Source: Phycisphaeraceae bacterium (lineage in GTDB: Bacteria; Planctomycetota; Phycisphaerae; Phycisphaerales; Phycisphaeraceae). Taken from it: DNA of 33,447 nucleotides. Location: assembly GCA_028280965.1 (NCBI GenBank), contig JANQKT010000209.1:1-33447 (forward strand), in the 5' to 3' direction. The position numbers and the translations under genes are program-made. Numbering within the stretch: the first letter of the stretch is position 1; the number at the start of each line of letters is the position of its first letter. Below are positions 7,869 through 16,763 of this stretch, piece by piece. A model generated the notes under the pieces. The model worked only from the letters and a program-made list of their open reading frames with translations, did not search any database and was not told the origin of the DNA.

Positions 7869-8801
7869 CTACTCGACGCCGCCACCCGCCTCGAACTTCT
7901 CGACCGCGCGCGCCACGCAGTCGTCGCGCAGGACGTACCGCTCGATCGCCCGGCCGACGGCCCAGTCGTCGTTGGTGTGATCCAATAAGACGTTCGCCTC
8001 GTCGCGGGCGCTGCCGAAGCTGTTCGCGACGGCGCAGCCCAGGCCGGCGAACCTGATCATGCCCGTGTCGTTGGGCGCGTCGCCGATCGCGCAGACACGG
8101 TCGGCGGGGATCTTGTGGCTGCGCGCGACCCACTCCAGCGCCCGGCCCTTGTCCACCTCGGGGTGCACGATCTGCAGGATCGACTCGTCGCTCTGGATAA
8201 ACGCGGCCCCCCGGAAGGGGTCTTCATCCTGAAACTCAGGCATCACCTCCTCGATGATGCGCTTGATGCGCTTCTTGCTGGCCAGCAGCATCAGCTTCGT
8301 CACCGCGTCGCGCAGCGGGACGTCCAGCGGGCCGATGAAGTCGGGCTTGAACTTCTTGGCCGTCTCGGTCTGCCGCTTGGGGTCGTCGTGGTCGGTGTAC
8401 CACTTGTCCAGCGTCTCGATGCTCACCACGACCTTGGGCTCGAGCGAACGCGCGGCGTCGATGATCGCCCGGGCGGTGTCGGCGGGCAGCGGCTCATGAA
8501 ACACATGGCGCGCCTGCTCGACGTGGTGGATCAGCGCGCCGTTGTAGTTGATCAAGAGCGTGTCCAGCCCCAGCCGGGCATGGACCGCGCGCGAGGACCT
8601 CGGCGGGCGCGCCGTCGCGATCACGACCTTCACGCCCCGGCGGACCGCCTCCCTGATCGCGACCGCGTCGTACTTCGCGACCTGCTTGTCGCTGCGCAGC
8701 AGCGTGCCGTCCAGGTCGATCGCCAGCAAGTCGTAGCGCGGCCGGGGCTTGTCGTGGTTGGCCCCTGCGGGATCGGGTTCGGTGTCAACTGAATTCGGAA
8801 T
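7869..8801 (-). CDS. Cof-type HAD-superfamily phosphatase (start uncertain, possibly AUU)
   Basis: This cytoplasmic HAD hydrolase probably dephosphorylates small phosphometabolites. Motif I is AIDLDGTLL with the nucleophile aspartate, motif II is VVIATARPP, motif III is the lysine in VDKGRALEWV, and motif IV is AIGDAPNDTGMI. The cap domain lies between motifs II and III, as in the Cof/IIB class. The start is unclear. No ATG, GTG or TTG exists between the stop-free antisense stretch of the neighbouring gene and a TTG at 8729, which would begin only four residues before motif I. An ATT at 8801 has a good CAGGAG seven bases upstream and gives 310 residues. I report that start as the more likely one. 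The gene is divergent from the amidohydrolase. Confidence 0.85.
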   Translation of the reverse strand: MPNSVDTEPDPAGANHDKPRPRYDLLAIDLDGTLLRSDKQVAKYDAVAIREAVRRGVKVVIATARPPRSSRAVHARLGLDTLLINYNGALIHHVEQARHVFHEPLPADTARAIIDAARSLEPKVVVSIETLDKWYTDHDDPKRQTETAKKFKPDFIGPLDVPLRDAVTKLMLLASKKRIKRIIEEVMPEFQDEDPFRGAAFIQSDESILQIVHPEVDKGRALEWVARSHKIPADRVCAIGDAPNDTGMIRFAGLGCAVANSFGSARDEANVLLDHTNDDWAVGRAIERYVLRDDCVARAVEKFEAGGGVE

Positions 8802-8867
8802 CGGGTCGGCTCCTGCCCGGCGGGTGGGGCTGCCTATGATAATGGGCTTTGTAAAGGAGCAGCCCCG

Positions 8868-9974
8868 ATGACCACGACCACCCCCGCGTGCCACGGCTCG
8901 ACCGTGGGTACGAAACCGATCAATGATGCGAACCGGCTGGGCCTGGACTACGCCGCCGAGGCCGGGTGCTTTGCGTACAACGGGCCGATCATCGACATCC
9001 ACACGCACATCAGTTCGCCGCGTGCCGCGGAGCTGTTCCTCGACGCGGCGGACGCGTACGGCGTCGATCGCTGCTGGACGATGACCGGGCTGGAGAACGT
9101 CGGGCCGATCCGCGCCTCGCTGCCTGCAGAACGCAAGGGGCGCATCCAGTTCATCTGCGTACCCAACTTCACCCGGCGGGAGGAAGAGGGCACGTTCACG
9201 ACGCGCTGGCTGAGAGACATCGAGGATTTTTACGCCGCCGGCTCGCGGATCATCAAGTATTGGTGTGGCCCGCGCGGGCTGGATTTCGATGACAGCCCCG
9301 AGAGCCCGCTGCGGCTGGACTCGCCGATCCGCCTGGAAGGCATGAAGCTCGCATACGAGACGGGCTACCGGGTGTTCATGACGCACGTGGCCGACCCGGA
9401 CACCTGGTTCAAGACCGCCTACGCGGACAGCTCGAAATACGGCACGAAGGTGGGCCAGTTCGTGCCGCTCGAGCGCCTGCTGGATCAGTACCACGACGTG
9501 ACGTGGATCGGCGCGCACATGGGCGGCTGGCCGGAGGATTTGGACTGGCTGCACGACTTCCTCGAGCGCCACCCGAACTATGTTGTGGACTGCTCGGCGA
9601 CGAAGTGGCAGGTCCGCGAGCTCGGTCAACAGCCCGAGCGTTTCCGGCAGTTCGTCGAAGCAAACCCCGGGCGTGTGCTGTTCGGCACGGACATCGTCGC
9701 CTGGCCCACCAACACCGACCCCGACCCGGAGAACCCCGACGCGGGCCACGGCTTCGATCTCTACGCCTCGCGTTTCTGGGCGCTGCGCACGCTGCTCGAG
9801 ACCGGCTACGACGGGCAAAGCCCGATCGTGGACCCGGACCTGCATAAGGTTGATCCGTCGGTCGATCCCAAAGCAACAGCAGTGCTGCGGGGCGCAGCGC
9901 TGCCGGCGTCGGTGCTCCAGGATGTGTATCACGACGCGGCGGCGAAGGTCGTCGCGGGGATGCCGCTGGACTGA
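8868..9974 (+). CDS. Amidohydrolase-family (amidohydrolase_2) metal-dependent hydrolase
   Basis: This 368-residue TIM-barrel hydrolase has the metal ligands of the amidohydrolase_2 group. These are H45 and H47 in IIDIHTHIS, H173 in VFMTHVADP, H217 in WIGAHMGGWPED and D275 in LFGTDIVAWP. Relatives decarboxylate or hydrolyse carboxylated and lactone substrates. The substrate here cannot be told from sequence. The start ATG is preceded by AAAGGAG nine bases upstream. There is no signal peptide, so the enzyme should be cytoplasmic. It is transcribed divergently from the HAD phosphatase across a short gap of about 66 nt that must hold both sets of start signals. Confidence 0.88.
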   Translation: MTTTTPACHGSTVGTKPINDANRLGLDYAAEAGCFAYNGPIIDIHTHISSPRAAELFLDAADAYGVDRCWTMTGLENVGPIRASLPAERKGRIQFICVPNFTRREEEGTFTTRWLRDIEDFYAAGSRIIKYWCGPRGLDFDDSPESPLRLDSPIRLEGMKLAYETGYRVFMTHVADPDTWFKTAYADSSKYGTKVGQFVPLERLLDQYHDVTWIGAHMGGWPEDLDWLHDFLERHPNYVVDCSATKWQVRELGQQPERFRQFVEANPGRVLFGTDIVAWPTNTDPDPENPDAGHGFDLYASRFWALRTLLETGYDGQSPIVDPDLHKVDPSVDPKATAVLRGAALPASVLQDVYHDAAAKVVAGMPLD

Positions 9975-10020
9975 TCTTTCAGCCTGCCAAGTTGGCTGCG
10001 ATTATTGGTAAGATGAAATC

Positions 10021-10236
10021 ATGCCCAAGCCAAGAAACTCCCTCAAAGACTGGCCGATCGTTGTCCTGGACCACGCTTCGGCACGGCAGGAGAAAGGCTG
10101 GCAACAGACACAAGACCTGTCCAGGGCCGAGCGTATCGCGCTGGTCGAGCACCTCAGGATGATGTGGCATGGCCAAGCCGATCCTAACGCCCGAGTTCCG
10201 AGAGTTTTTGAGCTTACTGAACGCGTACCGCGTTAG
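10021..10236 (+). CDS. Small partner protein upstream of a nucleotidyltransferase
   Basis: This 71-residue protein (MPKPRNSLKDWPIVVLDHAS...) has a middle helix LSRAERIALVEHLRMMWHGQ and a basic, polar end. Its last 68 nt overlap the start of the nucleotidyltransferase gene in another frame. I recall small proteins of this type next to nucleotidyltransferases of the AbiEii/DUF6036 kind, but I cannot confirm that here. Its size, overlap and order resemble an antitoxin-toxin pair. It has no recognisable DNA-binding motif and no membrane segment. The strongly overlapping arrangement suggests the two are made together. Confidence 0.6.
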   Translation: MPKPRNSLKDWPIVVLDHASARQEKGWQQTQDLSRAERIALVEHLRMMWHGQADPNARVPRVFELTERVPR

Positions 10237-10618
10237 ATACCTGGTCGTCGGCGGGTTCGCGGTGGGTTTTCACGGGCATGTGAGGTACACCAAAGACATC
10301 GACCTGTGGATCGACGCCGGCCCGGAGAACGCCAAACAGGTACACGATTGCCTGAGCAACTACTTCGGCTCTTCACCCGATATCGATACGCTGACCAGCC
10401 CGAGGCTGCTGCTCCGGATCGGGGCGGTCCCCAACCAGATCGAACTGATGACAAAGATCGACGGTGTCGCGTTTGACACGTGCTACGACCGCCGGGAAAC
10501 CATCGAACTGGACGGCTTGTCGGTCCCGTTTATCGGCATCACCGACCTGCGGAGCAACAAGGCGGCATCGGGCCGGCCGCAGGACCTCGCCGATCTTGAC
10601 AACCTGCCGGGTGCATAA
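10169..10618 (+). CDS. Nucleotidyltransferase-fold protein (AbiEii/DUF6036-like)
   Basis: This 149-residue protein has the minimal nucleotidyltransferase core. It reads RYLVVGGFAVGFHGHVRYTKDIDLWID, with GG then an H-G...R-x-T-x-DID signature whose two aspartates bind metal and NTP. A third strand with acidic residues follows (NQIELMTKID). The C-terminus reads ITDLRSNKAASGRPQDLADLDNL, a lysine/arginine-containing motif typical of this group. Family members transfer nucleotides to proteins or tRNA, and several are toxins of toxin-antitoxin or phage-abortive systems. Overlap with the small upstream gene supports a two-gene module. Whether it is a toxin, an antitoxin or a housekeeping enzyme cannot be decided here. 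Confidence 0.82.
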   Translation: MAKPILTPEFREFLSLLNAYRVRYLVVGGFAVGFHGHVRYTKDIDLWIDAGPENAKQVHDCLSNYFGSSPDIDTLTSPRLLLRIGAVPNQIELMTKIDGVAFDTCYDRRETIELDGLSVPFIGITDLRSNKAASGRPQDLADLDNLPGA

Positions 10619-10631
10619 TCGACAGCCACGC

Positions 10632-11144
10632 TCACCCCGCCGACCTGGCCGCGGCGATCGCGGCGTCGTAGTCCGGCTCCTGCGCGATCTCGGGGACCAG
10701 CTCCTGGTAGACGATCTTGCCGTCCTTGCCGACGACGATCACGCTGCGCGCGATCAGTGACTGCAGCGGGCCGTCGGCCATCTCCAGGCCGTACGCCTGG
10801 CCGAACGTGCGCGACTTGAAGTCCGAGACGCAGACGACCGCTTCCGAATCGGTCGCGCCGCACCAGCGCTTCATCGCGAACGGCAGGTCGCAGGAAACCG
10901 TGAGCACGACAAAATCGTTGGCCGCGGCCTCCTGATTAAAGCGCTGGGTCTGCAGGTCGCAGATGCCGGTATCCAGCGACGGGACGGTCGAGACGATGAC
11001 GACCTTGCCCGCGTAGTCCGAGAGCTTGACCTCGCCAAGATCCAGGCCGGTGCCGGCGAAGTCCGGGGCGGTATCCCCGACGCCGACGGCGGTGCCGGCG
11101 AGGTTGATGGTGGTGTCGCCCTTGAGTGTCACGGTACGGGCCAT
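10632..11144 (-). CDS. tpx: Thiol peroxidase (Tpx-type 2-Cys peroxiredoxin)
   Basis: This 170-residue peroxiredoxin reduces lipid and hydrogen peroxides using thioredoxin. The peroxidatic cysteine is C62 in PSLDTGICDLQTQRFN, with the catalytic threonine three residues before it. The resolving cysteine is C95 in FAMKRWCGA, matching the atypical 2-Cys Tpx arrangement. An extra cysteine, C85 (TVSCDLPF), replaces the alanine seen in E. coli Tpx. The length matches the family. The gene is transcribed divergently from cysK with about 210 nt between the start codons. This may be chance, though both serve thiol metabolism. Confidence 0.96.
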   Translation of the reverse strand: MARTVTLKGDTTINLAGTAVGVGDTAPDFAGTGLDLGEVKLSDYAGKVVIVSTVPSLDTGICDLQTQRFNQEAAANDFVVLTVSCDLPFAMKRWCGATDSEAVVCVSDFKSRTFGQAYGLEMADGPLQSLIARSVIVVGKDGKIVYQELVPEIAQEPDYDAAIAAARSAG

Positions 11145-11357
11145 GTTCGGTCCTTTCAGGGGGTAGTTGTTGTTGGGTTGGAATAATCCGGTTCAGCCGG
11201 GCATTGTAGGCCCGTTGTGGCGGCCCACAACCGCGCGGGAACCACGCCGGAACGCCCCTGGAAACACGCCGGGCTTGGCACGGCCCGCCGCAGGCTTTAC
11301 CATCCGGGACGCGAAACACGACCCTCAACCCGACCCATCCGATCCAGGAGCCTCGCC

Positions 11358-12329
11358 ATGCCCACCGCCACCGCCCTCTTGCACAACAAGGCCTACGAGA
11401 ACGTCATCGAGACGGTCTTCAACACCCCGCTGATCCGCGTGAACAACCTGGTGCCGGACAACGGGTCGAAGGTATACGTCAAGTGCGAGTTCTTCAACCC
11501 GATGGCGAGCGTGAAGGACCGCATCGGCCGGGCGATGATCGAGGCCGCGGAGGCGGACGGCAGCGTCAACCCCGACACGCACATCATCGAGCCGACCTCG
11601 GGCAACACGGGCATCGCGCTGGCGTTCATCTGCGCCTCGCGCGGCTACAAGCTGACGCTGACCATGCCCGAGTCGATGTCGCTCGAACGGCGGGCGCTCT
11701 TGCGGGCGCTGGGCGCGAACCTCGTGCTGACGCCGGCTGCGGAGGGCATGAAGGGCGCGATCGGCAAGGCCGCCGAGCTCGTCGCCGCCGAGAGCAACAC
11801 CTGGATGCCCCAGCAGTTCGAGAACCCCGCAAACCCGGAGGTCCACTACAAGACCACGGGCCCGGAGATCTGGAATGACACGAACGGCGAGGTCGACATC
11901 CTCGTCTCGGGCGTCGGCACCGGCGGGACGATCAGCGGCGCGGGCAAGTACCTCAAGGAGCAGAAGGCGTCGGTCCAGGCCATCGCCGTCGAGCCCGTCG
12001 AGTCGCCGGTCATCACTCAGACGCGCAACGGCGAGCCGGTGCAGCCGGGCCCGCACAAGATCCAGGGCGTCGGCGCCGGCTTCGTGCCCAAGAACTGCAA
12101 CCTCGACATCGTCGATGACGTCCAGCGGATCACTTCCGAAGAAGCGTTCGAGACCGCGCGCAAGCTCGCGGCGTCCGAGGGCATCTTCGGCGGGATCTCG
12201 ACCGGGGCCAACGTGCTGGCCGCCAGCCGCGTCGCCGAGGCGAACCCCGGCAAGACCATCGTGACCATCGGCTGCTCGTTCGGCGAGCGCTACCTGTCCA
12301 CGCCGATGTTCGCGGACCTGCAGGGCTGA
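11358..12329 (+). CDS. cysK: Cysteine synthase (O-acetylserine sulfhydrylase)
   Basis: This 323-residue PLP enzyme makes cysteine from O-acetylserine and sulfide. The PLP lysine is K53 in NPMASVKDRIGRAM. The substrate loop is PTSGNTGIAL, the phosphate-binding loop is GTGGTISGAGKYL, and the C-terminal block is IQGVGAGFVPKNCNL. I chose the ATG at 11358 because CAGGAG lies seven bases upstream and the family N-terminus fits. The frame stays open upstream to 11217, but that part lacks similarity. A textbook terminator follows at 12367-12395. CysK is favoured over CysM by overall length and motif spacing. Confidence 0.95.
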   Translation: MPTATALLHNKAYENVIETVFNTPLIRVNNLVPDNGSKVYVKCEFFNPMASVKDRIGRAMIEAAEADGSVNPDTHIIEPTSGNTGIALAFICASRGYKLTLTMPESMSLERRALLRALGANLVLTPAAEGMKGAIGKAAELVAAESNTWMPQQFENPANPEVHYKTTGPEIWNDTNGEVDILVSGVGTGGTISGAGKYLKEQKASVQAIAVEPVESPVITQTRNGEPVQPGPHKIQGVGAGFVPKNCNLDIVDDVQRITSEEAFETARKLAASEGIFGGISTGANVLAASRVAEANPGKTIVTIGCSFGERYLSTPMFADLQG

Positions 12330-12366
12330 GTTCAGTCGGGCCCTTAACGCCTGGAGAACCCACAAA

Positions 12367-12395
12367 CCCCGCTTGGTCGCGAGCGGGGTTTTTTT
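12367..12395 (+). terminator. Rho-independent terminator after cysK
   Basis: A 7-bp stem CCCCGCT/AGCGGGG with an 8-nt loop is followed by seven T, 38 nt after the cysK stop. Confidence 0.95.
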
Positions 12396-12446
12396 ATACT
12401 CGCTGGTAACACCGCATCACCCGTTGTTCACTTTCGGGGCCCGCCG

Positions 12447-13907
12447 ATGAAACCAGACTTCAAACCACTTGCTGACCGCGCCAACCGGCTTGGTCTTGTG
12501 CTGGCCCTACTGGCTTGCCTGCTGCTGCCCGCGGTGTCAACGCGTGCGCAGGAAGCCGACGCCGAGCCGGCCGGGCCGCCGAACGGTGTGGTCACGCTCA
12601 AGCACGCCGACGGCAGCACGCGGGCCACCGCGACGTACCGCGACGGGCTGCTCAACGGCGTGTACCGCGCCCACGCCGAGAACGGCCAGCTCGTCGTGCA
12701 GGCCCAGTTCAAGCGCGGCGTGCTGAGCGCCCGGCTCCAGCGGTGGACGCCAGACGGCCAGCGCCTGGAGATCGCGAGCTACCGCGAGGGCGTGCTGCAC
12801 GGCGAACGCACGGTATTTGATGGCCGGCGGCCCGTGCTCAAAGAGAAGTACAAAGAAGGCGAGCTCGTCGATTCGGAGGGTCAAGCGCCCGTTGGCTTCG
12901 AGACGGTCGTGTTCCTCCTGGAGAACGACCCGGCGGCGCTGCTCGCGGCGCGCTTCGGCCCGACCGAGTCGGTGCCCGTGGCACCATCACTGTCCGATAC
13001 TAGGCCGCGTGGGTACCCCAGGTCGCTGAGCGAGCTCAAGCAGGGCGTGGACAAGATCGCCGAGATGGAGATCAAAGGCGTAAACACCGACGAGCAAGCC
13101 CAGGCGGTCCGGCGGACCATGCTGCACCGGCTGGTCAGCGGCGTGCCGAAGTACACGCTCGGCCACGACCCGAAGGACGGCGAGGCTGCGGTCATCGGCA
13201 GCGAGGTCCTGAGCCTGATCGGCGACCTGACCCACCACCCCGACAACCCCGGCATGGACGAGGCGAAGTTCAAACGCGGCTACTTCGCGACCAGCAACGG
13301 CAACATCGCCTACAACTCCCGCCCGATGACCCCGGCCGAGGCGGTCGATCAGTGGGTCATCGACCGCGGCGACAACAACCGCGACGAGGTCGGCCACCGC
13401 CGATGGATCTTCGAGCCGGGCCTGTACGAGATCGGCTACGGCTCGTTCGAGAACTACTACACGATGGTCGTCATCCCCAACTTCAAACGCGGGGCGCGCT
13501 ACAGCCTGATCTCCTACCCCGGCCAGGGCTACGTGCCCAACGACATGGTCCCGGGCAACTGCATCTGGAGCGCCCACCCCAGCCCGTCGCAGTACAAGCT
13601 GCCCGAGCGTGTTGAGGACGTTGAGGTCAGCGTGTTCGCGCTCTCGCCCGACGGCAGGCGTGAAGCGGTCGAGTTGCAACGCACACACCTGACCGCGGAC
13701 ATGGGCATCCCGGTGCCCGCGGTCCTGTTCGAGCCGGTGATCGATGCTTCCGAGCACAACCAGCGGTTCGAGGTCCACATCGACGGCCTGATCCCCGCGT
13801 CCCGCCGGATGCCGAATACGCTGAGCTACACCGTGCACTTCGTGGATATGCAGCGGGTGGTTGAAGAGAGCAAAATCGAAACGCCGGAGGACGGTGAGCA
13901 AGAGTGA
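12447..13907 (+). CDS. Secreted protein with MORN-like repeats and a CAP/SCP-like domain
   Basis: This 486-residue protein begins with a signal peptide (LGLVLALLACLLLPAVSTRA, cut likely before QE). Residues about 47-145 form repeated MORN-type strands (NGVVTLKHADGS, ATYRDGLLNGVYRAH, ASYREGVLHGERTVF), as in YwqK-like proteins. A central part, about residues 270-335, resembles the CAP/SCP fold (KRGYFATSNGNIAYNSRP, AEAVDQWVIDRGDNN, GHRRWIFEPGLYEIGYGSF). It keeps the A-V-x-x-W and G-H-R-x-x-I spacing, but the classical CAP metal histidine is not obvious. The role is probably in the envelope or periplasm and is otherwise unknown. It is convergent with the sulfatase, with 21 nt between the stops. 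Confidence 0.72.
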   Translation: MKPDFKPLADRANRLGLVLALLACLLLPAVSTRAQEADAEPAGPPNGVVTLKHADGSTRATATYRDGLLNGVYRAHAENGQLVVQAQFKRGVLSARLQRWTPDGQRLEIASYREGVLHGERTVFDGRRPVLKEKYKEGELVDSEGQAPVGFETVVFLLENDPAALLAARFGPTESVPVAPSLSDTRPRGYPRSLSELKQGVDKIAEMEIKGVNTDEQAQAVRRTMLHRLVSGVPKYTLGHDPKDGEAAVIGSEVLSLIGDLTHHPDNPGMDEAKFKRGYFATSNGNIAYNSRPMTPAEAVDQWVIDRGDNNRDEVGHRRWIFEPGLYEIGYGSFENYYTMVVIPNFKRGARYSLISYPGQGYVPNDMVPGNCIWSAHPSPSQYKLPERVEDVEVSVFALSPDGRREAVELQRTHLTADMGIPVPAVLFEPVIDASEHNQRFEVHIDGLIPASRRMPNTLSYTVHFVDMQRVVEESKIETPEDGEQE

Positions 13908-13928
13908 TTCGGCGGCGACGATCTCGCC

Positions 13929-15413
13929 CTACCGGCTCCGCCCCGCCTCGCGCATCGCCGTCAGCTTCGCCTCCAGCCACGCCGCGGTGTCCGGCTCTGC
14001 TTCGATCAGGTTCGTCGTCTCCGACGGGTCGTCGGCGAGGTCGTAGAGCTGGTACGGGCGGTCGAACGGTCTGCTCTTCGGCTGGCCGCGCCCGCCCGAG
14101 CCGCTGCCGGCGATCAGCTTCCACCGCCCTTCGCGGATCGCGAACGTCCCGTTGATCGAGTGCATGATCACCGGTGCGCGTTCGAAGCGTTCCGTCTCGC
14201 CGTGCAGGACCGGCAGCAGGCTGAAGCTGTCCTCCCCCGCGTCATCGGCAACCGGCCGGCCGGTCATCTCCGCCAGCGTCGCGAAGACATCGACCAGGCT
14301 GACCGTCTCCGCGCACACCGACTCGGGTTCGACCACGCCCGGCCAGCGCACCGCAAAGTACACGCGGTGGCCCGCCTCGTGGATGTCCGCCTTGGTCCCG
14401 CGCCAGATGTGGTTGGCCGTGTGCGTCGTCTCGCGGTAGGCCTGGATGCCTGCGTCGTCCGTGTGGTCCTCGCGCCCCGGCTCGTAGCGGTACATGAACG
14501 AGCCGTTGTCGCTGGTCATGATCACCAGTGTCTCGTCGAAAACACCCGCGTCCTTGAGCGCGCGGTCGATCCGCCCGAGCACCTCGTCGGTCTGGATGAT
14601 GAAGTCGCCGTAGGGCCCGATGCCGGACCGGCCGACATAGCGCTCGGCGGGGAGCACCGGCTTGTGCGGGCTGGTCAGCGGGACGTAGAGGAAAAAAGGT
14701 TGATCGGTTTCGGCGCGTTCGCGGATATAACCGACCGCCTTGTCTGTCAGGTGGTCCAGCGATGCGCGGTGGTCGAAGCCCTCGCCCAGCTCGCCGGCAC
14801 GCAGGTACGCCGGGAAGCCCCGCCGCTCGATCCGCCCGGTCACCGGCGTCGCGAAGCGGTCGTCCTCGATGTACACGTAAGGCGGGAAGTCCAGCGACGC
14901 GGTGATGCCGTAGAAAAAATCGAAGCCGTTGACGTTCGGGCTGTTGGCGACCCGGCCTTCCCAGTCCCAGCCTTTGCCGTCGGGTTGCTTGGGCAGGTCC
15001 ATGCCCAGGTGCCACTTGCCGACGCACGCGGTGTGGTAGCCGGCGGCCTGCATCAGGTCGGCGACCGTCACGCGGTCCGGGTCGATCAGGTGCGGCGAGT
15101 AGCCGTTGAGCACGCCGCTCTTGAGCCGCGTCCGCCAGCAGTACCGCCCGGTCAGCAGGCCGTAGCGCGTCGGCGTGCAGACGGCGCTGGGCGTGTGCGC
15201 ATCGGTGAACCGCATACCCTGCCTAGCCAGCGCATCCATGTTCGGCGTGGGGATCGGGCTCGCGGGGTTGTTGCATCGCACATCCCCATATCCCAGGTCG
15301 TCGGCGAGGATGATGACGACGTTCGGCCGATCACGCTCGCCGGCGGGCACGGCCTGGCAGGCACACAGCAGCCCCAGGAAGCAAAGCAGCAGGCCCAGGG
15401 CGGATCGGTTCAT
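13929..15413 (-). CDS. Secreted sulfatase (arylsulfatase A-like, formylglycine type)
   Basis: This 494-residue S1-family sulfatase cleaves sulfate esters, in planctomycetes mostly from sulfated algal polysaccharides. The metal site begins with NVVIILADDLGYGD. The cysteine converted to formylglycine is C79 in AVCTPTRYGLLTGRY (C-x-P-x-R). Later ligands include GKWHLG and MTSDNGSF. The N-terminus is a signal sequence ending LLCACQ, which fits a lipobox with C19, so export and possibly lipid anchoring are expected. Activity requires a formylglycine-generating or anaerobic maturase encoded elsewhere. It lies 33 nt downstream of the 15447-16679 gene on the same strand, probably one operon. Confidence 0.94.
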   Translation of the reverse strand: MNRSALGLLLCFLGLLCACQAVPAGERDRPNVVIILADDLGYGDVRCNNPASPIPTPNMDALARQGMRFTDAHTPSAVCTPTRYGLLTGRYCWRTRLKSGVLNGYSPHLIDPDRVTVADLMQAAGYHTACVGKWHLGMDLPKQPDGKGWDWEGRVANSPNVNGFDFFYGITASLDFPPYVYIEDDRFATPVTGRIERRGFPAYLRAGELGEGFDHRASLDHLTDKAVGYIRERAETDQPFFLYVPLTSPHKPVLPAERYVGRSGIGPYGDFIIQTDEVLGRIDRALKDAGVFDETLVIMTSDNGSFMYRYEPGREDHTDDAGIQAYRETTHTANHIWRGTKADIHEAGHRVYFAVRWPGVVEPESVCAETVSLVDVFATLAEMTGRPVADDAGEDSFSLLPVLHGETERFERAPVIMHSINGTFAIREGRWKLIAGSGSGGRGQPKSRPFDRPYQLYDLADDPSETTNLIEAEPDTAAWLEAKLTAMREAGRSR

Positions 15414-15446
15414 GGGTTGTCTTTCAAGGTGCGCTGGTGTGCAGGC

Positions 15447-16679
15447 TCAGCGGTTCACCCACTTGTGCCAGATCCCCATCAGCTTGCGGTCGTCCATCCC
15501 GTAGGACTTGCGGACCGCGTCGGCCATCGGCGCTTCCTTGTTGCGCACCATGCCGACCGCTTCGGCGAACTTCTCGGGCGCCTCGGCCAGGGTCGAGACC
15601 AGCGACCACACCTCGGCGTAGTGCTCAGGTTTCATCGTGCTGGTTTCGTAGGTCCAGGGCGCCGCCGGGCCCTTGATCTTTTTGTCCTTAAAGAGCTGGG
15701 CGACCGTGCGTTTCCAGGCGTCTTCGCCTTCCAGTTCGCGCTTCTCGTAGGAGTAGACCATGACCGACGGCGTGCCATGCGCCATCGCCTCGGCCAGGTC
15801 GCCGAAGCCGGTCTGCAGCCCGTCGGGCTGGCCCTCGCCGCCGGCCTGGCCCATCATCAGGTGGCCGAGCGAGTAGGCCACGTTGCGCGCGACCGCCTCG
15901 TTGTTTCCCAGCTTGTCGGCGTGGGTCGCGGTGGCGTAGGGCAGCATGTAGCCCCCGCCCGCGACCAGCTGGGGCCGCGGGTCCGCCTCGGGCCCGAAGC
16001 TGTAGCGGATCCCGTCCTTCTCGTACGAATCGAAGCACGACTGCACCCAGTTGCGCCACTCCGACACGCCGTCGATCACCACGATGTGCGCGGACTTGGG
16101 CGAGCAGGCGTTGGTGACCGAGTCGGGGAACTTGGCGATCAGGTCCGCCTCGAGCTTCTTGAGCATCGGCACCAGCGCGCGGACGCGCCGCTCCGAGCAG
16201 TAGATCGTGCAGCGCGTCAGCTCGATCCGCTTGTAGCCGATCCCGGCGTTCTTGACCGCGCGCTCGATGCGCTTTTGCTCGGCGGCGTGGAAGTCATCCG
16301 GGTTCGGGTAGCCGACGCCGAACGCGTCTTTCGCTTCGCCGGCCCCGTCGGCTTCGCCCTCGCCAGCGCCTTCTTCTCCGGTATGACCGGGCTCGCTGTC
16401 GAGATCGATCTTCTCGCCCGCGGCGATCTTGCGGACCAGCTCGATCTGCGCCTCGGTAAAGCCCCACTTCTCCAGCCGCTTGACCGCGGTCTTGCTGACC
16501 CGGAAGCTCACCCCGCGTTCGGCCATCACGGCCAGGACCTCCTGGGGCGTCTGGTCCTGATCGATCAGCCGGCCGACCTCGCTCATCGCGACCGGCTTGT
16601 CGTCCGCCAGCGCGGGCGCTGACACGGCCATCGCCAACAACATCCCCACCAGCACGACCCAGGTACGCACACACTTCAT
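15447..16679 (-). CDS. Exported protein of unknown function, upstream of the sulfatase
   Basis: This 410-residue protein has a signal peptide (MKCVRTWVVLVGMLLAMAVSAPALA-DD). I chose the ATG at 16679 because AAAGG lies seven bases before it; an ATG five codons upstream is less well placed. A helical N-terminal part (SEVGRLIDQDQTPQEVLAVM...) is joined by an acidic Gly/Glu-rich linker (about residues 95-115) to a larger domain. That domain contains ARNVAYSLGHLMMGQ and GFGDLAEAMAHGT. The layout recalls gluzincin-like peptidases in which the usual HExxH helix would sit at this place, but no HExxH is present, so any peptidase relationship is speculative. Co-transcription with the sulfatase suggests an envelope role. 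Confidence 0.7.
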   Translation of the reverse strand: MKCVRTWVVLVGMLLAMAVSAPALADDKPVAMSEVGRLIDQDQTPQEVLAVMAERGVSFRVSKTAVKRLEKWGFTEAQIELVRKIAAGEKIDLDSEPGHTGEEGAGEGEADGAGEAKDAFGVGYPNPDDFHAAEQKRIERAVKNAGIGYKRIELTRCTIYCSERRVRALVPMLKKLEADLIAKFPDSVTNACSPKSAHIVVIDGVSEWRNWVQSCFDSYEKDGIRYSFGPEADPRPQLVAGGGYMLPYATATHADKLGNNEAVARNVAYSLGHLMMGQAGGEGQPDGLQTGFGDLAEAMAHGTPSVMVYSYEKRELEGEDAWKRTVAQLFKDKKIKGPAAPWTYETSTMKPEHYAEVWSLVSTLAEAPEKFAEAVGMVRNKEAPMADAVRKSYGMDDRKLMGIWHKWVNR

Positions 16680-16763
16680 CACGGGACCTTTCATGGATTA
16701 CGCGACAAATCGAGGCGTCCATGCTATCCGCAAGCGGGGCAGGGACCAAGCGTCCTGGCGCTT

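Noticed and set aside
8802..9932. Long minus-strand extension of the HAD phosphatase frame
   Set aside because: It is antisense to the amidohydrolase gene, has arginine-rich low-information sequence and no family similarity; the stop-free run comes from GC-rich codon bias.
14160..16622. 820-residue plus-strand open frame
   Set aside because: It is antisense to the sulfatase operon, rich in V, R, A, H and D as expected for a GC-rich shadow frame.
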